Shown: one piece after another, positions 54,437-63,992 of the stretch
Layout: every line of letters starts with the position of its first letter
Position numbering within the stretch: the stretch's first letter is position 1
Source of the DNA: Saprospiraceae bacterium
GTDB taxonomy: Bacteria; Bacteroidota; Bacteroidia; Chitinophagales; Saprospiraceae
NCBI GenBank assembly: GCA_020629515.1
Contig: JAHDDE010000001.1
Coordinates: 51,783 to 115,782, forward strand
Length of the DNA: 64,000 nucleotides
Direction of reading: 5' to 3'
Translations under genes and position numbers: made by a program
The notes under the pieces: generated by a model
What the model saw: the letters and a program-made list of their open reading frames with translations, nothing else
What the model was told of the DNA's origin: nothing
Database searches by the model: none

Positions 54437-54570
54437 TCTTTTATTCTATCAAATAGAAGATCGCCATAATTAGGAATATTACAACAACCATCTAATGAAA
54501 ATATTAAATCATACTCTTTTAGAGCCTCCCGATATTCATCCTCATTAGCTATTTTTTTGGAGAGATCCAT
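54391..54570 (-). CDS. Small ORF (59 aa) overlapping the restriction endonuclease start
   Basis: An ATG frame of 59 codons starting 6 bases after the porX stop and overlapping the first 46 bases of the endonuclease gene in another frame. The product (opening MDLSKKIANEDEYREALKEY) is acidic and helical; EYREALKEYDLIFSLDG and YGDLLFDRIKEWE resemble the N-terminal helical segment that precedes the HTH in HigA-type regulators, but no HTH follows. It may set translation of the nuclease by coupling, act as a control protein, or be the remnant of one. Gene context supports it; homology is weak. Confidence 0.5.
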   Translation of the reverse strand: MDLSKKIANEDEYREALKEYDLIFSLDGCCNIPNYGDLLFDRIKEWEINIVDQKKLDET

Positions 54571-54576
54571 TTTACT

Positions 54577-56133
54577 TTATCTCGGTCTAAGCTCTATGAA
54601 AGGACAGATGACTTCTTCGAGTGAAATACCTCCATGTTGAAAGGTATTCATATAAAGATTGTTGTATTGGTTATAGTTGTTAGGGTAAAGAAAGAACTTA
54701 TCTTCTTTGGCGAAGACATATTTACTACTAATATTCGTCTTAGGTAATCCTACTGCATGGGGATCATTGATCTCCAAAACATCTTTTCTTTCATAATTTA
54801 GATTACGCCCCATCTTATATCTCAGATTGGTAGTAGTATTTTTATCGCCTATCACTTTAGACGGTTTATGGACTCTAATCGTACCGTGGTCAGTTGTAAT
54901 AAAAACTTTAACTTTCTTTTCTCTTAACTTATCGAGAGCCACTCTCAGCGGTGAATTCTCAAACCAAGATATGGTAAGAGATCTATAAGCTTTTTCATCT
55001 CCAGCTAATTCTTTCAACACTTCCATCTCAGTTCGAGCATGAGAGAGCATATCGATAAAATTGTATACTACCACCGTCAGATCATTATTTAAATAATTGT
55101 AGATATTATCACTCATCTGTCGAGCTGCGTTGACATTCGTGATTTTTAAATAATCAGACTGAAGCTCTCTTCTAACAAGTCTATTTAGTTGAGATTTCAA
55201 CAACTCCGCCTCATGATTATTTTTACCCCCTTCTTCATGATCATCAAACCAATAATTCGAATAGTTCTTTTTTATATCTGCGGGCGTCATTCCAGCAAAA
55301 ATAGCGTTCCGACTATATTGAGTGCTGGTCGGAAGTATACTGTAAAAAAATTCTTCTTTTTCGACTCTATAATATTCAATAATAGCTGGCTCGATTGCTT
55401 TCCATTGATCAAATCGCAAATTGTCTAATAAAAATAAGAAGGTAGGTGTTCCCTCTGTAATATGAGGAAGCAACTTATTTTTCAATAAATTATGAGACAT
55501 GACAGGTGCTTCATCTGGATTTTGAAACCAAGTGTGATAGTTTTTCGCAACAAATTTTGAAAACTCTGCATTTGCTTCAGTTTTTTGCATTTGAAGGATG
55601 TCCATCATCTCAGGAGTTTGGGACTTATCCATTTTTAGCTCCCATGAAATAATTTTTTTATAAATTTCAACCCATCCCGCTATATCTAAACCGCTATTGA
55701 TCTCCATTAATATTTTTCTAAACTCAATCTGATAATCTGTCATTGTTTTCTCACTTACAAGACGTTTATTATCTATGAGCTTTTTAAGAGTCATCAATAT
55801 CTGATTAGGATTGACAGGCTTTATGAGGTAATCATCTATCTGAGAGCCTATCGCTTCCTCCATTAAATTCTCTGCCTCATTTTTAGTGATCATTACAACA
55901 GGAACGTTGTTATTTCTTTCTTTTATAGCTGCCAGAGTTTCAAGACCCGATATACCAGGCATAGATTCATCTAAAAATACAACGTCGATATTTTTATCTT
56001 CTTCAAACGTCTCAATTGCATCATGACCATTAGTGACAGTTATAACCTCGTAACCTTTCTTTTCCAAAAAAAACAATTGAGGTTTTAGCATGTCAATTTC
56101 GTCGTCTGCCCATAATATCCTGATATCTGCCAT
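54577..56133 (-). CDS. porX: PorX, response regulator with PglZ/alkaline phosphatase-like domain
   Basis: A 518-residue PorX protein, the response regulator of the PorX/PorY system that controls Type IX secretion genes. A receiver domain (1-120) has the acidic pocket WADDE (8-12), phospho-acceptor Asp55 in VFLDESMPG and Lys in LIKPVNP. A helical bundle follows, then a PglZ-type phosphodiesterase domain (about 200-518) with PTSTQYSRNAIFAG (nucleophile Thr/Ser region) and metal-binding TTDHGTIRVHKP. It lacks a DNA-binding domain, as PorX does. No porY kinase gene is adjacent. It is divergent from the HD hydrolase gene. Confidence 0.93.
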   Translation of the reverse strand: MADIRILWADDEIDMLKPQLFFLEKKGYEVITVTNGHDAIETFEEDKNIDVVFLDESMPGISGLETLAAIKERNNNVPVVMITKNEAENLMEEAIGSQIDDYLIKPVNPNQILMTLKKLIDNKRLVSEKTMTDYQIEFRKILMEINSGLDIAGWVEIYKKIISWELKMDKSQTPEMMDILQMQKTEANAEFSKFVAKNYHTWFQNPDEAPVMSHNLLKNKLLPHITEGTPTFLFLLDNLRFDQWKAIEPAIIEYYRVEKEEFFYSILPTSTQYSRNAIFAGMTPADIKKNYSNYWFDDHEEGGKNNHEAELLKSQLNRLVRRELQSDYLKITNVNAARQMSDNIYNYLNNDLTVVVYNFIDMLSHARTEMEVLKELAGDEKAYRSLTISWFENSPLRVALDKLREKKVKVFITTDHGTIRVHKPSKVIGDKNTTTNLRYKMGRNLNYERKDVLEINDPHAVGLPKTNISSKYVFAKEDKFFLYPNNYNQYNNLYMNTFQHGGISLEEVICPFIELRPR

Positions 56134-56294
56134 AATTCTTATTTCTCCTTTTAGTTCGCAATGGTAGTGATTTTTTAATACAATGAAACTTGCATTCTAA
56201 CCACCGATAAGCGAACGAGTGTATTCCTTAGATTATTACAACTTCATGCTATACTAAAATATTTATGGTATGAAATATGTAATGATTAGCATAT

Positions 56295-57497
56295 ATGTCC
56301 AAATTCAAAGTATTTAATGATCCAATCTACGGGCTAATCAATTTCCCTTTTGAGATTATCTACCGCTTGATAGATCACAGGTACTTTCAACGATTGAGGC
56401 GAATTTCTCAAGTTGGGCTATCTTCCTTGGTCTATCCTGGAGCTACTCATACGCGATTTCATCATGCTCTCGGAGTGGCACACCTTTGCTCAGAACTTAT
56501 AATTAATCTAAGGTTAAAAGGTGTCGAAATTACTGATGAAGAATATGAGGCCACCTGTATAGCAGCATTATTACATGATATTGGACATGGCCCATTCTCT
56601 CATGCATTAGAATACCAGATCCTCCCTATACATCATGAAAAAATTACTTTGCTCATGATGAATATCCTTAATGATGAATTTGATGGAGCCCTTTCTTTGG
56701 CAATTAAAATTTTTAAGAAAGAATATGATAAAACATTCTTGCATCAGTTGTTATCAAGTCAATTGGATGTAGACAGAATGGATTACCTCAACCGTGATAG
56801 TTATTATACAGGAGTCGCTGAAGGCATTATTGGTTATGACAGAATCATAAAAATGATGAATGTTGTCGATAATCAGCTGATAGTTGAATCTAAGGCTATC
56901 TATAGCATAGAAAAGTTTTTAATCTCGAGATATCTCATGTATCGCCAAGTATACCTGCACAAAACTGCTATATCTGCAGAACAGATGTTGAAACTTTTTT
57001 ATTCTGAACTCAAAGAAAGCTTTCTCAATGAACATATTGACTCAAATATTTTAGCACAATTAGCACAATTAAATGAAGATCAAATAAATAAGGATAGTGT
57101 AGAATTATTTTCAAGGCTCGATGATATCGATATTATCGTAGCAATAAAAAATAAGGTTCATTCAAAAAATTATATTCTGAACTATCTATCCCAAAGTATA
57201 TTGAACAGACGTTTATTTCGAACTATCGTTCAAAAATCACCATTCAGTAGTGACTTTATAAGTAACCTCCGTCTTAAAACCGAAAATACGTTGCTTGTAA
57301 CGCCTCCTATATCAATGAAACTGATTATTTTTGGGGCGGATAAGAGCAGCATGTATAATAAGGAAGACGAAATAATCATAATGCACTCACCATCCGAAAC
57401 CAAACCATTCGCCGAAATATCCCAATTTCAATCAATCGAATACAATGAAAATTTAAATTTTATTTCATTTCCAAAGGAAATATTGGAGATAGATTAA
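56295..57497 (+). CDS. HD-domain phosphohydrolase
   Basis: A 400-residue HD-superfamily protein related to dNTP triphosphohydrolase-type enzymes. Metal-binding residues are His57 region (HTRFHHALGV), His94-Asp95 in LLHDIGHGPFSHALE, and an Asp in QLDVDRMDYLNRD. The segment IYGLINFP at the N-terminus and the RRISQVGLSSLVYPGATHTR motif are characteristic of this widespread HD family. It probably acts on nucleotides in the cytoplasm; the substrate is not settled. The C-terminal 100 residues are less conserved. It lies 64 bases before the large repeat protein gene. Confidence 0.87.
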   Translation: MSKFKVFNDPIYGLINFPFEIIYRLIDHRYFQRLRRISQVGLSSLVYPGATHTRFHHALGVAHLCSELIINLRLKGVEITDEEYEATCIAALLHDIGHGPFSHALEYQILPIHHEKITLLMMNILNDEFDGALSLAIKIFKKEYDKTFLHQLLSSQLDVDRMDYLNRDSYYTGVAEGIIGYDRIIKMMNVVDNQLIVESKAIYSIEKFLISRYLMYRQVYLHKTAISAEQMLKLFYSELKESFLNEHIDSNILAQLAQLNEDQINKDSVELFSRLDDIDIIVAIKNKVHSKNYILNYLSQSILNRRLFRTIVQKSPFSSDFISNLRLKTENTLLVTPPISMKLIIFGADKSSMYNKEDEIIIMHSPSETKPFAEISQFQSIEYNENLNFISFPKEILEID

Positions 57498-57502
57498 ATT
57501 TG
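57495..57502 (+). promoter_or_regulatory. Bacteroidota -7 box (TAAATTTG) for the repeat protein gene
   Basis: TAAATTTG is an exact TAnnTTTG match and overlaps the stop codon of the HD-domain gene, 60 bases before the ATG of the repeat protein. The -33 TTG is not evident at the usual spacing. Confidence 0.4.
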
Positions 57503-57561
57503 CAACTTTTTTTATAGAATTCATATAACAAATATTTATTAATTAAACGCTTTCAAAAACT

Positions 57562-59916
57562 ATGAAAAATCTTAACTCATTGTTTACCGCTATCTTATGC
57601 TTAGCGTTTGTGAGCATGTATGCGCAACCTGAAGCAGGTATGCCATCAGAGCCAGGCAAATGTTATGCTAAGTGTTTGATCGCTGATCAGTATGAGACAG
57701 TGACTGAGCAAGTTTTGGTAAAAGAAGCTTCTTCAAAAGTTTCTATTGTACCGGCTAAGTATGAGACGGTAACTGAGCAAGTATTAGCTAAAGAGGCTGC
57801 AACGACTCTTTCTGTTAATCCAGCAACATTCGAAACTGTAACTGAGCAAGTATTAGCTCAAGATGCAGGAAAAAGAGTTTCGACAACTCCAGCTACATTT
57901 GAAACAGTATCTGAAAGAGTGATCAAATTTATTGATGCTCCAGGTGTTTCAGTTGTTCCTGCTTCGTTCGAAACTGTAACCGAGCAAGTATTAGTACAAG
58001 ATGCTTACACAACTCTTCAGGTAGTTCCAGCTACATTTGAAACTGTAACTGAGCAGGTATTAGTGCAAGATGCTTACACAACTCTACAAGTTGTTCCAGC
58101 AACTTATGAAACTGTAACTGAACAAGTATTGGTAAAAGAAGCTTATAGCACTACTGCTCAAGCTCCTGCTATCACTGACGGTCCAGGCCTAATTGATATG
58201 ATCTCGAGCGGATCTAACAGTTACACAACTTCAAATGGAGTAACAAGAACTTTTTCTTCAGCTGAAGTTAGTGCCTTAAAAGCATTAATCGATGGTGGAA
58301 ATGGTTCTGGAGGTTCATTAACTGGAGCTCAATTGAGCAGAATTTTAACTTCTGATCAATACGGAAACGTGTATGCGACTATGACTGAGCAAGTTTTGAC
58401 TCAAGATGCTTATAACACAATCAACACTTTCCCAGCTCAGTATGAGACTGTGACAGAACAAGTGTTAGTGAAAGAAGCAGGTACAAGAATTGAAACAAGA
58501 CCTGCAGGATACGAAACTGTAACAGAAACAATACAAACTTCTCCAGCAAGTACTAAGTGGGTGAAGAAAAAAGCAGATAGAAACTGTTTATCTGCGGATC
58601 CAAATGATTGTTTAGTATGGTGTTTAGTTGAAGTTCCTGCTCAATTCAAAACAGTTACTAAGTCTGTTAGAAAAGCTTGTGAAGCAGGCTGGACTTCAAG
58701 TGGAGAAGATTGTGTAAGAACTGTTGAAGTTCCTGCTGAATATTCTACTAGAAGTTTCCAAAAATTAGCTTCAGCTGCAGGATCAAACACGAATGCAGTA
58801 GCAGCAAAATACGGAACAAGAACTTACAAAAAGTTAATTGTACCAGCTGGAACATACAGCACACAAGCTCCTGCTCAATATAGTACAAGAACGTATAGAA
58901 AAGTTGCCACTCCAGCTTCTACAACAGCGGTTGAAGTACCAGCTCAATATACTACAAGAACAATTAAAAAATTGAAGTCACCAGCTACTACAACAGTTGT
59001 TGAAGTACCAGCTCAATACACTACAAGAACATTCAAAAAATTAGCTAATGATGCCGCTACAGTTGAAGTAGCTTGTGGTAAGTCTTCTATATTAGAAGGT
59101 ATCAACTTTGAGAGTGGTTCAGCGAGATTGACTGCTTCTTCAAGTGCAGCAATAGCGAGATTGACAGCGATGTTAAACGATAAGCCTGCTGTAACTGCAA
59201 GATTAATCGGACATACTGATAGTCAAGGTGGCGAAGCTGCTAACGCTGATCTTTCAAGAAGAAGAGCTAAAGCAGTGTACGATGCAATAGTTGCTTCTGG
59301 AATATCTGCTTCAAGATTGAGCTATGAAGGAAGAGGGGAAGCTTCTCCAATTGCTTCTAACGAAACTGCTGCGGGTAGAAGAGCAAACAGAAGAACTGAG
59401 TTTATCACTTTTGGTGATAACGATGGTGCAGGAGACTGTACAGTATATGAGACAAGAACATTCCAAAAGTTAGTTTCAGATGCTTCAGTTGGATCTGATG
59501 ACATAGCAGCAAAATACGAAACAAGAACATACAAAAAGTTGGCTAATGATGCTTCAGTAAGTTCTAATGACATTCCAGTGGCATACGAAACAAGAAGTTT
59601 CCAGAAGTTAGCTTCATCTGCTACCACTACTACATCTGAGATACCTGCACAGTACAACACAGTTACTAAAACTAATTTAGTTAAAGCTGGTGGTTTTACT
59701 GAGTGGAGAGAAGTAATCTGTAATGCAGATATCACTCCTTCTTTCTACAGAAGCGTACAACAAGCTTTAAATGATAGAGGTTACGATGCAGGTCCAGTTG
59801 ATGGACAGGTTGGAGCGAGAACTAAAGCTGCTTTAGTTAAATTCCAAAGAGATAACAACCTTCCAATTGGAAGTATGGATATCGAAACTCTTAAAGCTCT
59901 TGGTATACAGAGATAA
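57562..59916 (+). CDS. Repetitive outer-membrane protein with OmpA and peptidoglycan-binding domains
   Basis: A 784-residue exported protein (signal peptide ending about residue 21, SMYAQ). The mature part is built from two kinds of roughly 23-residue repeats. Type A (YETVTEQVLVKEA plus a valine-rich spacer ending PAT/PAQ) occurs about 9-10 times in 44-330. Type B (YxTRT(Y/F)KKLA plus spacer) occurs five times before and three times after an OmpA domain (about 507-622; GHTDSQGG, LSRRRA, NRRTEF). A C-terminal PG_binding_1 domain (about 725-784; SVQQALNDRGY, VDGQVGARTKAAL) follows. Non-repeat insertions lie at about 204-273 and 335-390, the latter with a cysteine cluster. Two wall-binding modules suggest a structural envelope protein; its own promoter and terminator make it a single-gene unit. 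Confidence 0.85.
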   Translation: MKNLNSLFTAILCLAFVSMYAQPEAGMPSEPGKCYAKCLIADQYETVTEQVLVKEASSKVSIVPAKYETVTEQVLAKEAATTLSVNPATFETVTEQVLAQDAGKRVSTTPATFETVSERVIKFIDAPGVSVVPASFETVTEQVLVQDAYTTLQVVPATFETVTEQVLVQDAYTTLQVVPATYETVTEQVLVKEAYSTTAQAPAITDGPGLIDMISSGSNSYTTSNGVTRTFSSAEVSALKALIDGGNGSGGSLTGAQLSRILTSDQYGNVYATMTEQVLTQDAYNTINTFPAQYETVTEQVLVKEAGTRIETRPAGYETVTETIQTSPASTKWVKKKADRNCLSADPNDCLVWCLVEVPAQFKTVTKSVRKACEAGWTSSGEDCVRTVEVPAEYSTRSFQKLASAAGSNTNAVAAKYGTRTYKKLIVPAGTYSTQAPAQYSTRTYRKVATPASTTAVEVPAQYTTRTIKKLKSPATTTVVEVPAQYTTRTFKKLANDAATVEVACGKSSILEGINFESGSARLTASSSAAIARLTAMLNDKPAVTARLIGHTDSQGGEAANADLSRRRAKAVYDAIVASGISASRLSYEGRGEASPIASNETAAGRRANRRTEFITFGDNDGAGDCTVYETRTFQKLVSDASVGSDDIAAKYETRTYKKLANDASVSSNDIPVAYETRSFQKLASSATTTTSEIPAQYNTVTKTNLVKAGGFTEWREVICNADITPSFYRSVQQALNDRGYDAGPVDGQVGARTKAALVKFQRDNNLPIGSMDIETLKALGIQR
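57691..58170 (+). repeat. In-frame 69-bp tandem repeats, type A
   Basis: Seven consecutive 69-base units (one with a variant core) encode the YETVTEQVL repeat. Units beginning near 57967 and 58036 encode identical 23-residue stretches (FETVTEQVLVQDAYTTLQV plus VPAT) and are nearly identical in DNA, which invites slippage or recombination. Two further units and a partial one follow at about 58381-58550. Confidence 0.85.
58741..59691 (+). repeat. In-frame repeats, type B, interrupted by the OmpA domain
   Basis: Five units at about 58741-59070 and three at about 59446-59650 encode the YxTRTxKKL repeat with 69-72 base spacing; a last hybrid unit (YNTVTKTNL) ends near 59691. The OmpA domain lies between the two groups, so the repeat array was either split by domain insertion or grew on both sides of it. 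Confidence 0.8.
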
Positions 59917-59940
59917 TCGATAAGAGTTTTTAAAAAATAG

Positions 59941-59973
59941 AAAAGGTCCACATTAGATATGTGGGCCTTTTTT
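59941..59973 (+). terminator. Strong Rho-independent terminator after the repeat protein gene
   Basis: The arms AAAAGGTCCACAT (59941-59953) and ATGTGGGCCTTTTTT (59959-59973) pair with one G-T and a 5-base loop and end in a T-run. It lies 24 bases after the stop codon. Confidence 0.9.
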
Positions 59974-60009
59974 ATTGATATATATGTTATATCTAATGTT
60001 TAACAATCA

Positions 60010-60017
60010 TACATTTG
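60010..60017 (+). promoter_or_regulatory. Bacteroidota -7 box (TACATTTG) for glyA
   Basis: TACATTTG is an exact TAnnTTTG match 26 bases before the ATG at 60044. It lies downstream of the alternative ATG at 59975, so it also argues for the shorter glyA reading frame. The -33 element is unclear. Confidence 0.45.
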
Positions 60018-60043
60018 CCACATTATTTAACAAGCCTATAAGT

Positions 60044-61324
60044 ATGGATAGTGTTTTTAACCTTATTGACAAAGAACTTCATAGACAACAAGAAGGAATA
60101 GAATTAATAGCTTCTGAAAATTTTGTAAGCAAACCCGTGATGAAAGCCATGGGGACATGTTTAACTAATAAATATGCCGAAGGCTATCCAGGCAAAAGAT
60201 ACTATGGAGGGTGCGAGATCGTGGATCAAATAGAAACATTAGCCATTGAAAGATTAAAACTGCTTTTCGGTGCAGAATATGCTAATGTTCAACCTCATTC
60301 TGGAGCTCAAGCCAACGCCGCCATATTTTTAGCTTGCTTACAACCAGGAGATACTATTTTAGGGTTTGATTTAGCTCATGGAGGGCATTTATCTCATGGT
60401 TCGCCAGTCAACTTCTCAGGAAAAGTATACAACCCCATATTTTATGGTGTTGAGAGAGAAACGGGCACAATAGATATGGATAAAGTAGAAGCATTAGCCA
60501 AGAAAAACTCACCTAAGCTTATCATATGTGGTGCCTCTGCTTATTCAAGAGATTGGGATTATGCACGATTCCGTGTTATAGCGGATGAAGTTGGCGCACT
60601 TTTACTTGCAGATATTGCACATCCTGCAGGGTTGATCGCCAAAGGTCATCTTAATGACCCTATCCCCCACTGCCATATCGTAAGTAGTACTACGCATAAA
60701 ACTTTACGCGGCCCAAGGGGTGGAATAATTATGCTTGGTAAAGATTTCCAAAATCCTTGGGGTCGTAAAACGAAAAAAGGAAATCCTATTATGATGTCAA
60801 GTATTATGAATAGTGCAGTTTTCCCAGGTATGCAAGGAGGCCCATTGGAGCATGTTATTGCATCTAAAGCAATAGCTTTTGGCGAAGCATTAGGAGATGA
60901 GTTCAAGGAATATGGACATCAAGTTATAAAAAATGCGACAGCTATGGCTACTGAGTTCGTCAATCGAGGATATGAGGTGATATCGGGGGGCACTGATAAT
61001 CATCTAATGCTTATCGATTTACGGTCTAAAGGAGTAACTGGAAAAGATGCAGAAAAAGCATTAGTCCAAGCGGACATAACTGTCAACAAAAATATGGTAC
61101 CTTATGACGATAAAAGTCCATTCGTAACATCTGGCATTAGAATAGGTACAGCAGCTATTACGACAAGAGGATTAGGCGTTGATGCTTGTCTCAACATTGT
61201 TGATTGGGTTGATAGAGTTGTATGCAATTATGAAAATTCGTCGATCATAAAGGAGACTAAAAACGAAATAAATAAGTTTATGGAAAAATTTCCATTATAC
61301 GAACCTTCATCTGAGATGTTCTAA
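60044..61324 (+). CDS. glyA: Serine hydroxymethyltransferase GlyA
   Basis: A 426-residue PLP enzyme that interconverts serine and glycine while loading tetrahydrofolate with a one-carbon unit. The PLP lysine is Lys219 in [14 protein letters not shown]. Other family motifs are [10 protein letters not shown] (20-29), [15 protein letters not shown] (42-56), QPHSGAQAN (83-91) and DIAHPAGLI (190-198). The ATG at 60044 is chosen: it gives the standard N-terminus [12 protein letters not shown], whereas the ATG at 59975 adds 23 residues and lies before the promoter box. It converges on truA with a 7-base gap. Confidence 0.96.
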   Translation: MDSVFNLIDKELHRQQEGIELIASENFVSKPVMKAMGTCLTNKYAEGYPGKRYYGGCEIVDQIETLAIERLKLLFGAEYANVQPHSGAQANAAIFLACLQPGDTILGFDLAHGGHLSHGSPVNFSGKVYNPIFYGVERETGTIDMDKVEALAKKNSPKLIICGASAYSRDWDYARFRVIADEVGALLLADIAHPAGLIAKGHLNDPIPHCHIVSSTTHKTLRGPRGGIIMLGKDFQNPWGRKTKKGNPIMMSSIMNSAVFPGMQGGPLEHVIASKAIAFGEALGDEFKEYGHQVIKNATAMATEFVNRGYEVISGGTDNHLMLIDLRSKGVTGKDAEKALVQADITVNKNMVPYDDKSPFVTSGIRIGTAAITTRGLGVDACLNIVDWVDRVVCNYENSSIIKETKNEINKFMEKFPLYEPSSEMF

Positions 61325-61331
61325 GAAAAAA

Positions 61332-62075
61332 TTAATATTCGATACTACTTAGGGATAAACCTTTAGCTGGTACACTCCAGCTTAACTTAAGTTGTGATTG
61401 GGTATCTAAGGCATTCTTTAGCTCTTGTATTGTTATTTTGCCTCTGTTGATATTGATGTGTGCACCTACTAAAAGTCTGATCATACCTCTCAAGAATCGA
61501 TTTGCCGTTATTTCAAAAACTAAAGTGCTTTGAGAAGCATCAGTGAAGTGCCAGTGAGATTTGTAAATTTCACATAGCATAGTCGAACTATCCGAATTAG
61601 TTTTGCAAAATGTAGTAAAGTCTGAATATGAGGAAATTATGTAAGATATATGGTTAAGCAGATCTACATCCAAATTAGTTCCCAAAGAATATTGATACGA
61701 AAAACGATCTACAAAAGGATCTTTTTTAAAATGTAAACAATATCGATAAGATCTTTTTAAGGCATGGAATCTGGCATGAAAATCATCATGGACCTGATCT
61801 ATCGCTCGTATAGCGATCTGGGAACTCAACATTTTATTGAGCTTATATTTTAACTCGTCTAAATTATATTCATCATTCAAAAGATCGCAATGAAAATAGT
61901 AATCATCGGCATGAACACCAGCATCAGTACGTCCACAACCTATTATTGGGATCTCGCTTTGGTATAAAGTTGCTAAACAGTCTTGTATATCGCCTTGAAT
62001 GGTTTTACTATTAGGTTGGACCTGCCAACCAGAGTAGCCCGTTCCGTCATAAGACATTCTCACAGACACTCTCAT
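61332..62075 (-). CDS. truA: tRNA pseudouridine(38-40) synthase TruA
   Basis: A 247-residue pseudouridine synthase acting on the anticodon stem of tRNAs. The catalytic Asp51 is in GCGRTDAGVHA (46-56). The N-terminal YDGTGYSGWQVQP and the C-terminal RFLRGMIRLLVG motif are typical. It lies 11 bases after clpX and is probably the last gene of the clpP-clpX-truA transcript. This is the second pseudouridine synthase in the window besides truB. Confidence 0.94.
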   Translation of the reverse strand: MRVSVRMSYDGTGYSGWQVQPNSKTIQGDIQDCLATLYQSEIPIIGCGRTDAGVHADDYYFHCDLLNDEYNLDELKYKLNKMLSSQIAIRAIDQVHDDFHARFHALKRSYRYCLHFKKDPFVDRFSYQYSLGTNLDVDLLNHISYIISSYSDFTTFCKTNSDSSTMLCEIYKSHWHFTDASQSTLVFEITANRFLRGMIRLLVGAHININRGKITIQELKNALDTQSQLKLSWSVPAKGLSLSSIEY

Positions 62076-62086
62076 AGCTTAAGTGT

Positions 62087-63325
62087 TTATGCCACCTTTA
62101 ACTTGCCAAACTTTGACTTATCAAGCTGACCCTGTGCATATGCTTTAGTTACTTTAAATTCTTTAACCTCATTATCTGAGGGTAAGTTAAACATAGCATC
62201 AGTTAATACCTCCTCACAAATTGATCTTAAACCTCTGGCACCTAAACCAAAATCCATCGCTTTGGACGCTATGTACTCAATAGCCGCATCTTCAAAGGTT
62301 AATTTAATACCCTCTAAATCAAATAATTTTACATATTGCTTTATCAATGCATTTTTAGGCTCAACCAATATTTTGGTCATCATATCTATGGTAAGTGGAC
62401 GTAAGTATGTAAGAACTGGTAACCTACCTAATAACTCTGGTATAAGACCGAATCTCTTAATATCCTGATGAATCACATTGCTCAACGTTGAAGAAGTCTC
62501 CTCCAACTGTTCTGGTAGATTACTGTTAAACCCTATAACATGAGTATTCAATCTTTTACTTATGATCTTCTCTATTCCATCAAATGCACCTCCACAAATA
62601 AAAAGGATATTTTTGGTATTTACATTGATCAGCTTTTGTTCAGGGTGTTTTCTACCGCCTTGAGGAGGAACATGCACTTCCGTCCCTTCCAGCATCTTCA
62701 ATAATGCTTGTTGCACGCCTTCTCCTGACACATCTCTTGTAATCGAAGGATTATCACTTTTGCGAGCTATCTTATCAATCTCATCGATATACACTATACC
62801 ACTTTCAGCCGCCTCCGTATTGTAATCACAGACTTGCAATAATCGACTTAACATACTCTCAACATCTTCACCCACATATCCGGCTTCTGTAAACACTGTA
62901 GCATCAACTATAGCGAATGGAACATCCAAAAATCTTGCGATAGTTTTTGCCAACAAAGTTTTACCAGTACCTGTCTCACCGATAAAAAGAATATTAGACT
63001 TTTCTATTTCAACATCATCTATTTTCTCATTATACTTTAGCCTTTTATAATGATTGTAGACAGCCACAGATAAGTACTTTTTAGCTTCCTCTTGTCCTAT
63101 GATGTATTCATCCAAATAAGCATTGATATGCTCTGGAGTTATATTTTCGGGAAGTGTGAACTTCTCGTCCGATTCGGAGACACTTGATTTTAATTCTTTA
63201 AGAACTATCTCATTTGCTTGCTCTACACACGACTCACATATATGACCATTGGTGCCTGCTATCAATAATAGCGCTTCGCTCTTATCCTTTCCACAAAATG
63301 AGCAATTTGGATTTTTAGTCTCCAT
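62087..63325 (-). CDS. clpX: ATP-dependent Clp protease ATP-binding subunit ClpX
   Basis: A 412-residue AAA+ unfoldase that feeds tagged proteins to ClpP. The N-terminal zinc domain has Cys8, Cys11, Cys30 and Cys33. Walker A is GETGTGKT (116-123), pore loop GYVG is at 149-152, Walker B is VYIDEID (178-184), and the sensor region [14 protein letters not shown] and [10 protein letters not shown] (sensor 2) follow. It begins 13 bases after clpP. Confidence 0.97.
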   Translation of the reverse strand: METKNPNCSFCGKDKSEALLLIAGTNGHICESCVEQANEIVLKELKSSVSESDEKFTLPENITPEHINAYLDEYIIGQEEAKKYLSVAVYNHYKRLKYNEKIDDVEIEKSNILFIGETGTGKTLLAKTIARFLDVPFAIVDATVFTEAGYVGEDVESMLSRLLQVCDYNTEAAESGIVYIDEIDKIARKSDNPSITRDVSGEGVQQALLKMLEGTEVHVPPQGGRKHPEQKLINVNTKNILFICGGAFDGIEKIISKRLNTHVIGFNSNLPEQLEETSSTLSNVIHQDIKRFGLIPELLGRLPVLTYLRPLTIDMMTKILVEPKNALIKQYVKLFDLEGIKLTFEDAAIEYIASKAMDFGLGARGLRSICEEVLTDAMFNLPSDNEVKEFKVTKAYAQGQLDKSKFGKLKVA

Positions 63326-63338
63326 GTTAAATTTTTAG

Positions 63339-63992
63339 TTAGACTTTTTTGGCTTTCTTACTTTCCCGATTCAATACCTCATCAATCAAACCATAATCTT
63401 TGGCTTCCTGTGCAGTCAACCATTTATCTCTATCACAATCCTTCTCGATAGTATCAACATCTTTACCTGTATGATTTGCCATAATTTCATATAACTCTTT
63501 CTTCATCGTTTTGATCAAGTTATATGAAATCTCCATATCTGAAAACTGCCCTTGCATGCCTCCTGAAGGTTGATGAATCATAACTCTACTATGAGGAAGA
63601 CAGCTTCTTTTACCTTTTTTACCAGCGCATAATAATACTGCTCCCATTGATGCTGCTAAACTTGTACATATTGTATTTACATCAGGAACCACGTATTGCA
63701 TTACATCATATATACCCAATCCCGCTATCACACTTCCACCAGGACTATTAATAAACATTTGAATGTCCATCTTAGGGTCTGTTGACTCCAAAAATAACAT
63801 TTGGGCTTGCACCACATTGGCAACGTAATCATTAACAGGGACTCCCATAAAAATGACTCTGTCCATCATCAATCTTGAAAACACATCCATTCCAACTACA
63901 TTTAGTTGCCTTTCCTCGATCACTTGCGGGGTAAATCCATCTATTTGAGGAATGCTATTCGCCATGTATTTTTCTAAATGCATGGTACTCAT
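63339..63992 (-). CDS. clpP: ATP-dependent Clp protease proteolytic subunit ClpP
   Basis: A serine protease of about 217 residues forming the ClpP tetradecamer. The triad is Ser115 in SLAASMG, His140 in MIHQPSGG and Asp189 in CDRDKW. FINSPGGSV (80-88) is the substrate-binding strand. The ATG at 63992 is only 8 bases from the window end; ATGs at 63983 and 63965 are alternatives and an upstream start beyond the window cannot be excluded. First gene of clpP-clpX-truA as far as visible. Confidence 0.94.
   Translation of the reverse strand: MSTMHLEKYMANSIPQIDGFTPQVIEERQLNVVGMDVFSRLMMDRVIFMGVPVNDYVANVVQAQMLFLESTDPKMDIQMFINSPGGSVIAGLGIYDVMQYVVPDVNTICTSLAASMGAVLLCAGKKGKRSCLPHSRVMIHQPSGGMQGQFSDMEISYNLIKTMKKELYEIMANHTGKDVDTIEKDCDRDKWLTAQEAKDYGLIDEVLNRESKKAKKV

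Noticed and set aside
51247-54576. Restriction-modification region considered as part of a mobile island
   Set aside because: No integrase, transposase, tRNA or flanking repeat is visible, and base composition does not differ noticeably by eye.
57691-59691. Regular repeats considered as a CRISPR array or non-coding satellite
   Set aside because: The 69-base period is in frame, substitutions follow codon structure, and the units encode a continuous protein with known domains.
59322-59735. 137-codon frame antisense to the repeat protein
   Set aside because: It is the reverse-strand shadow of a biased, repetitive coding sequence with a clear plus-strand protein.
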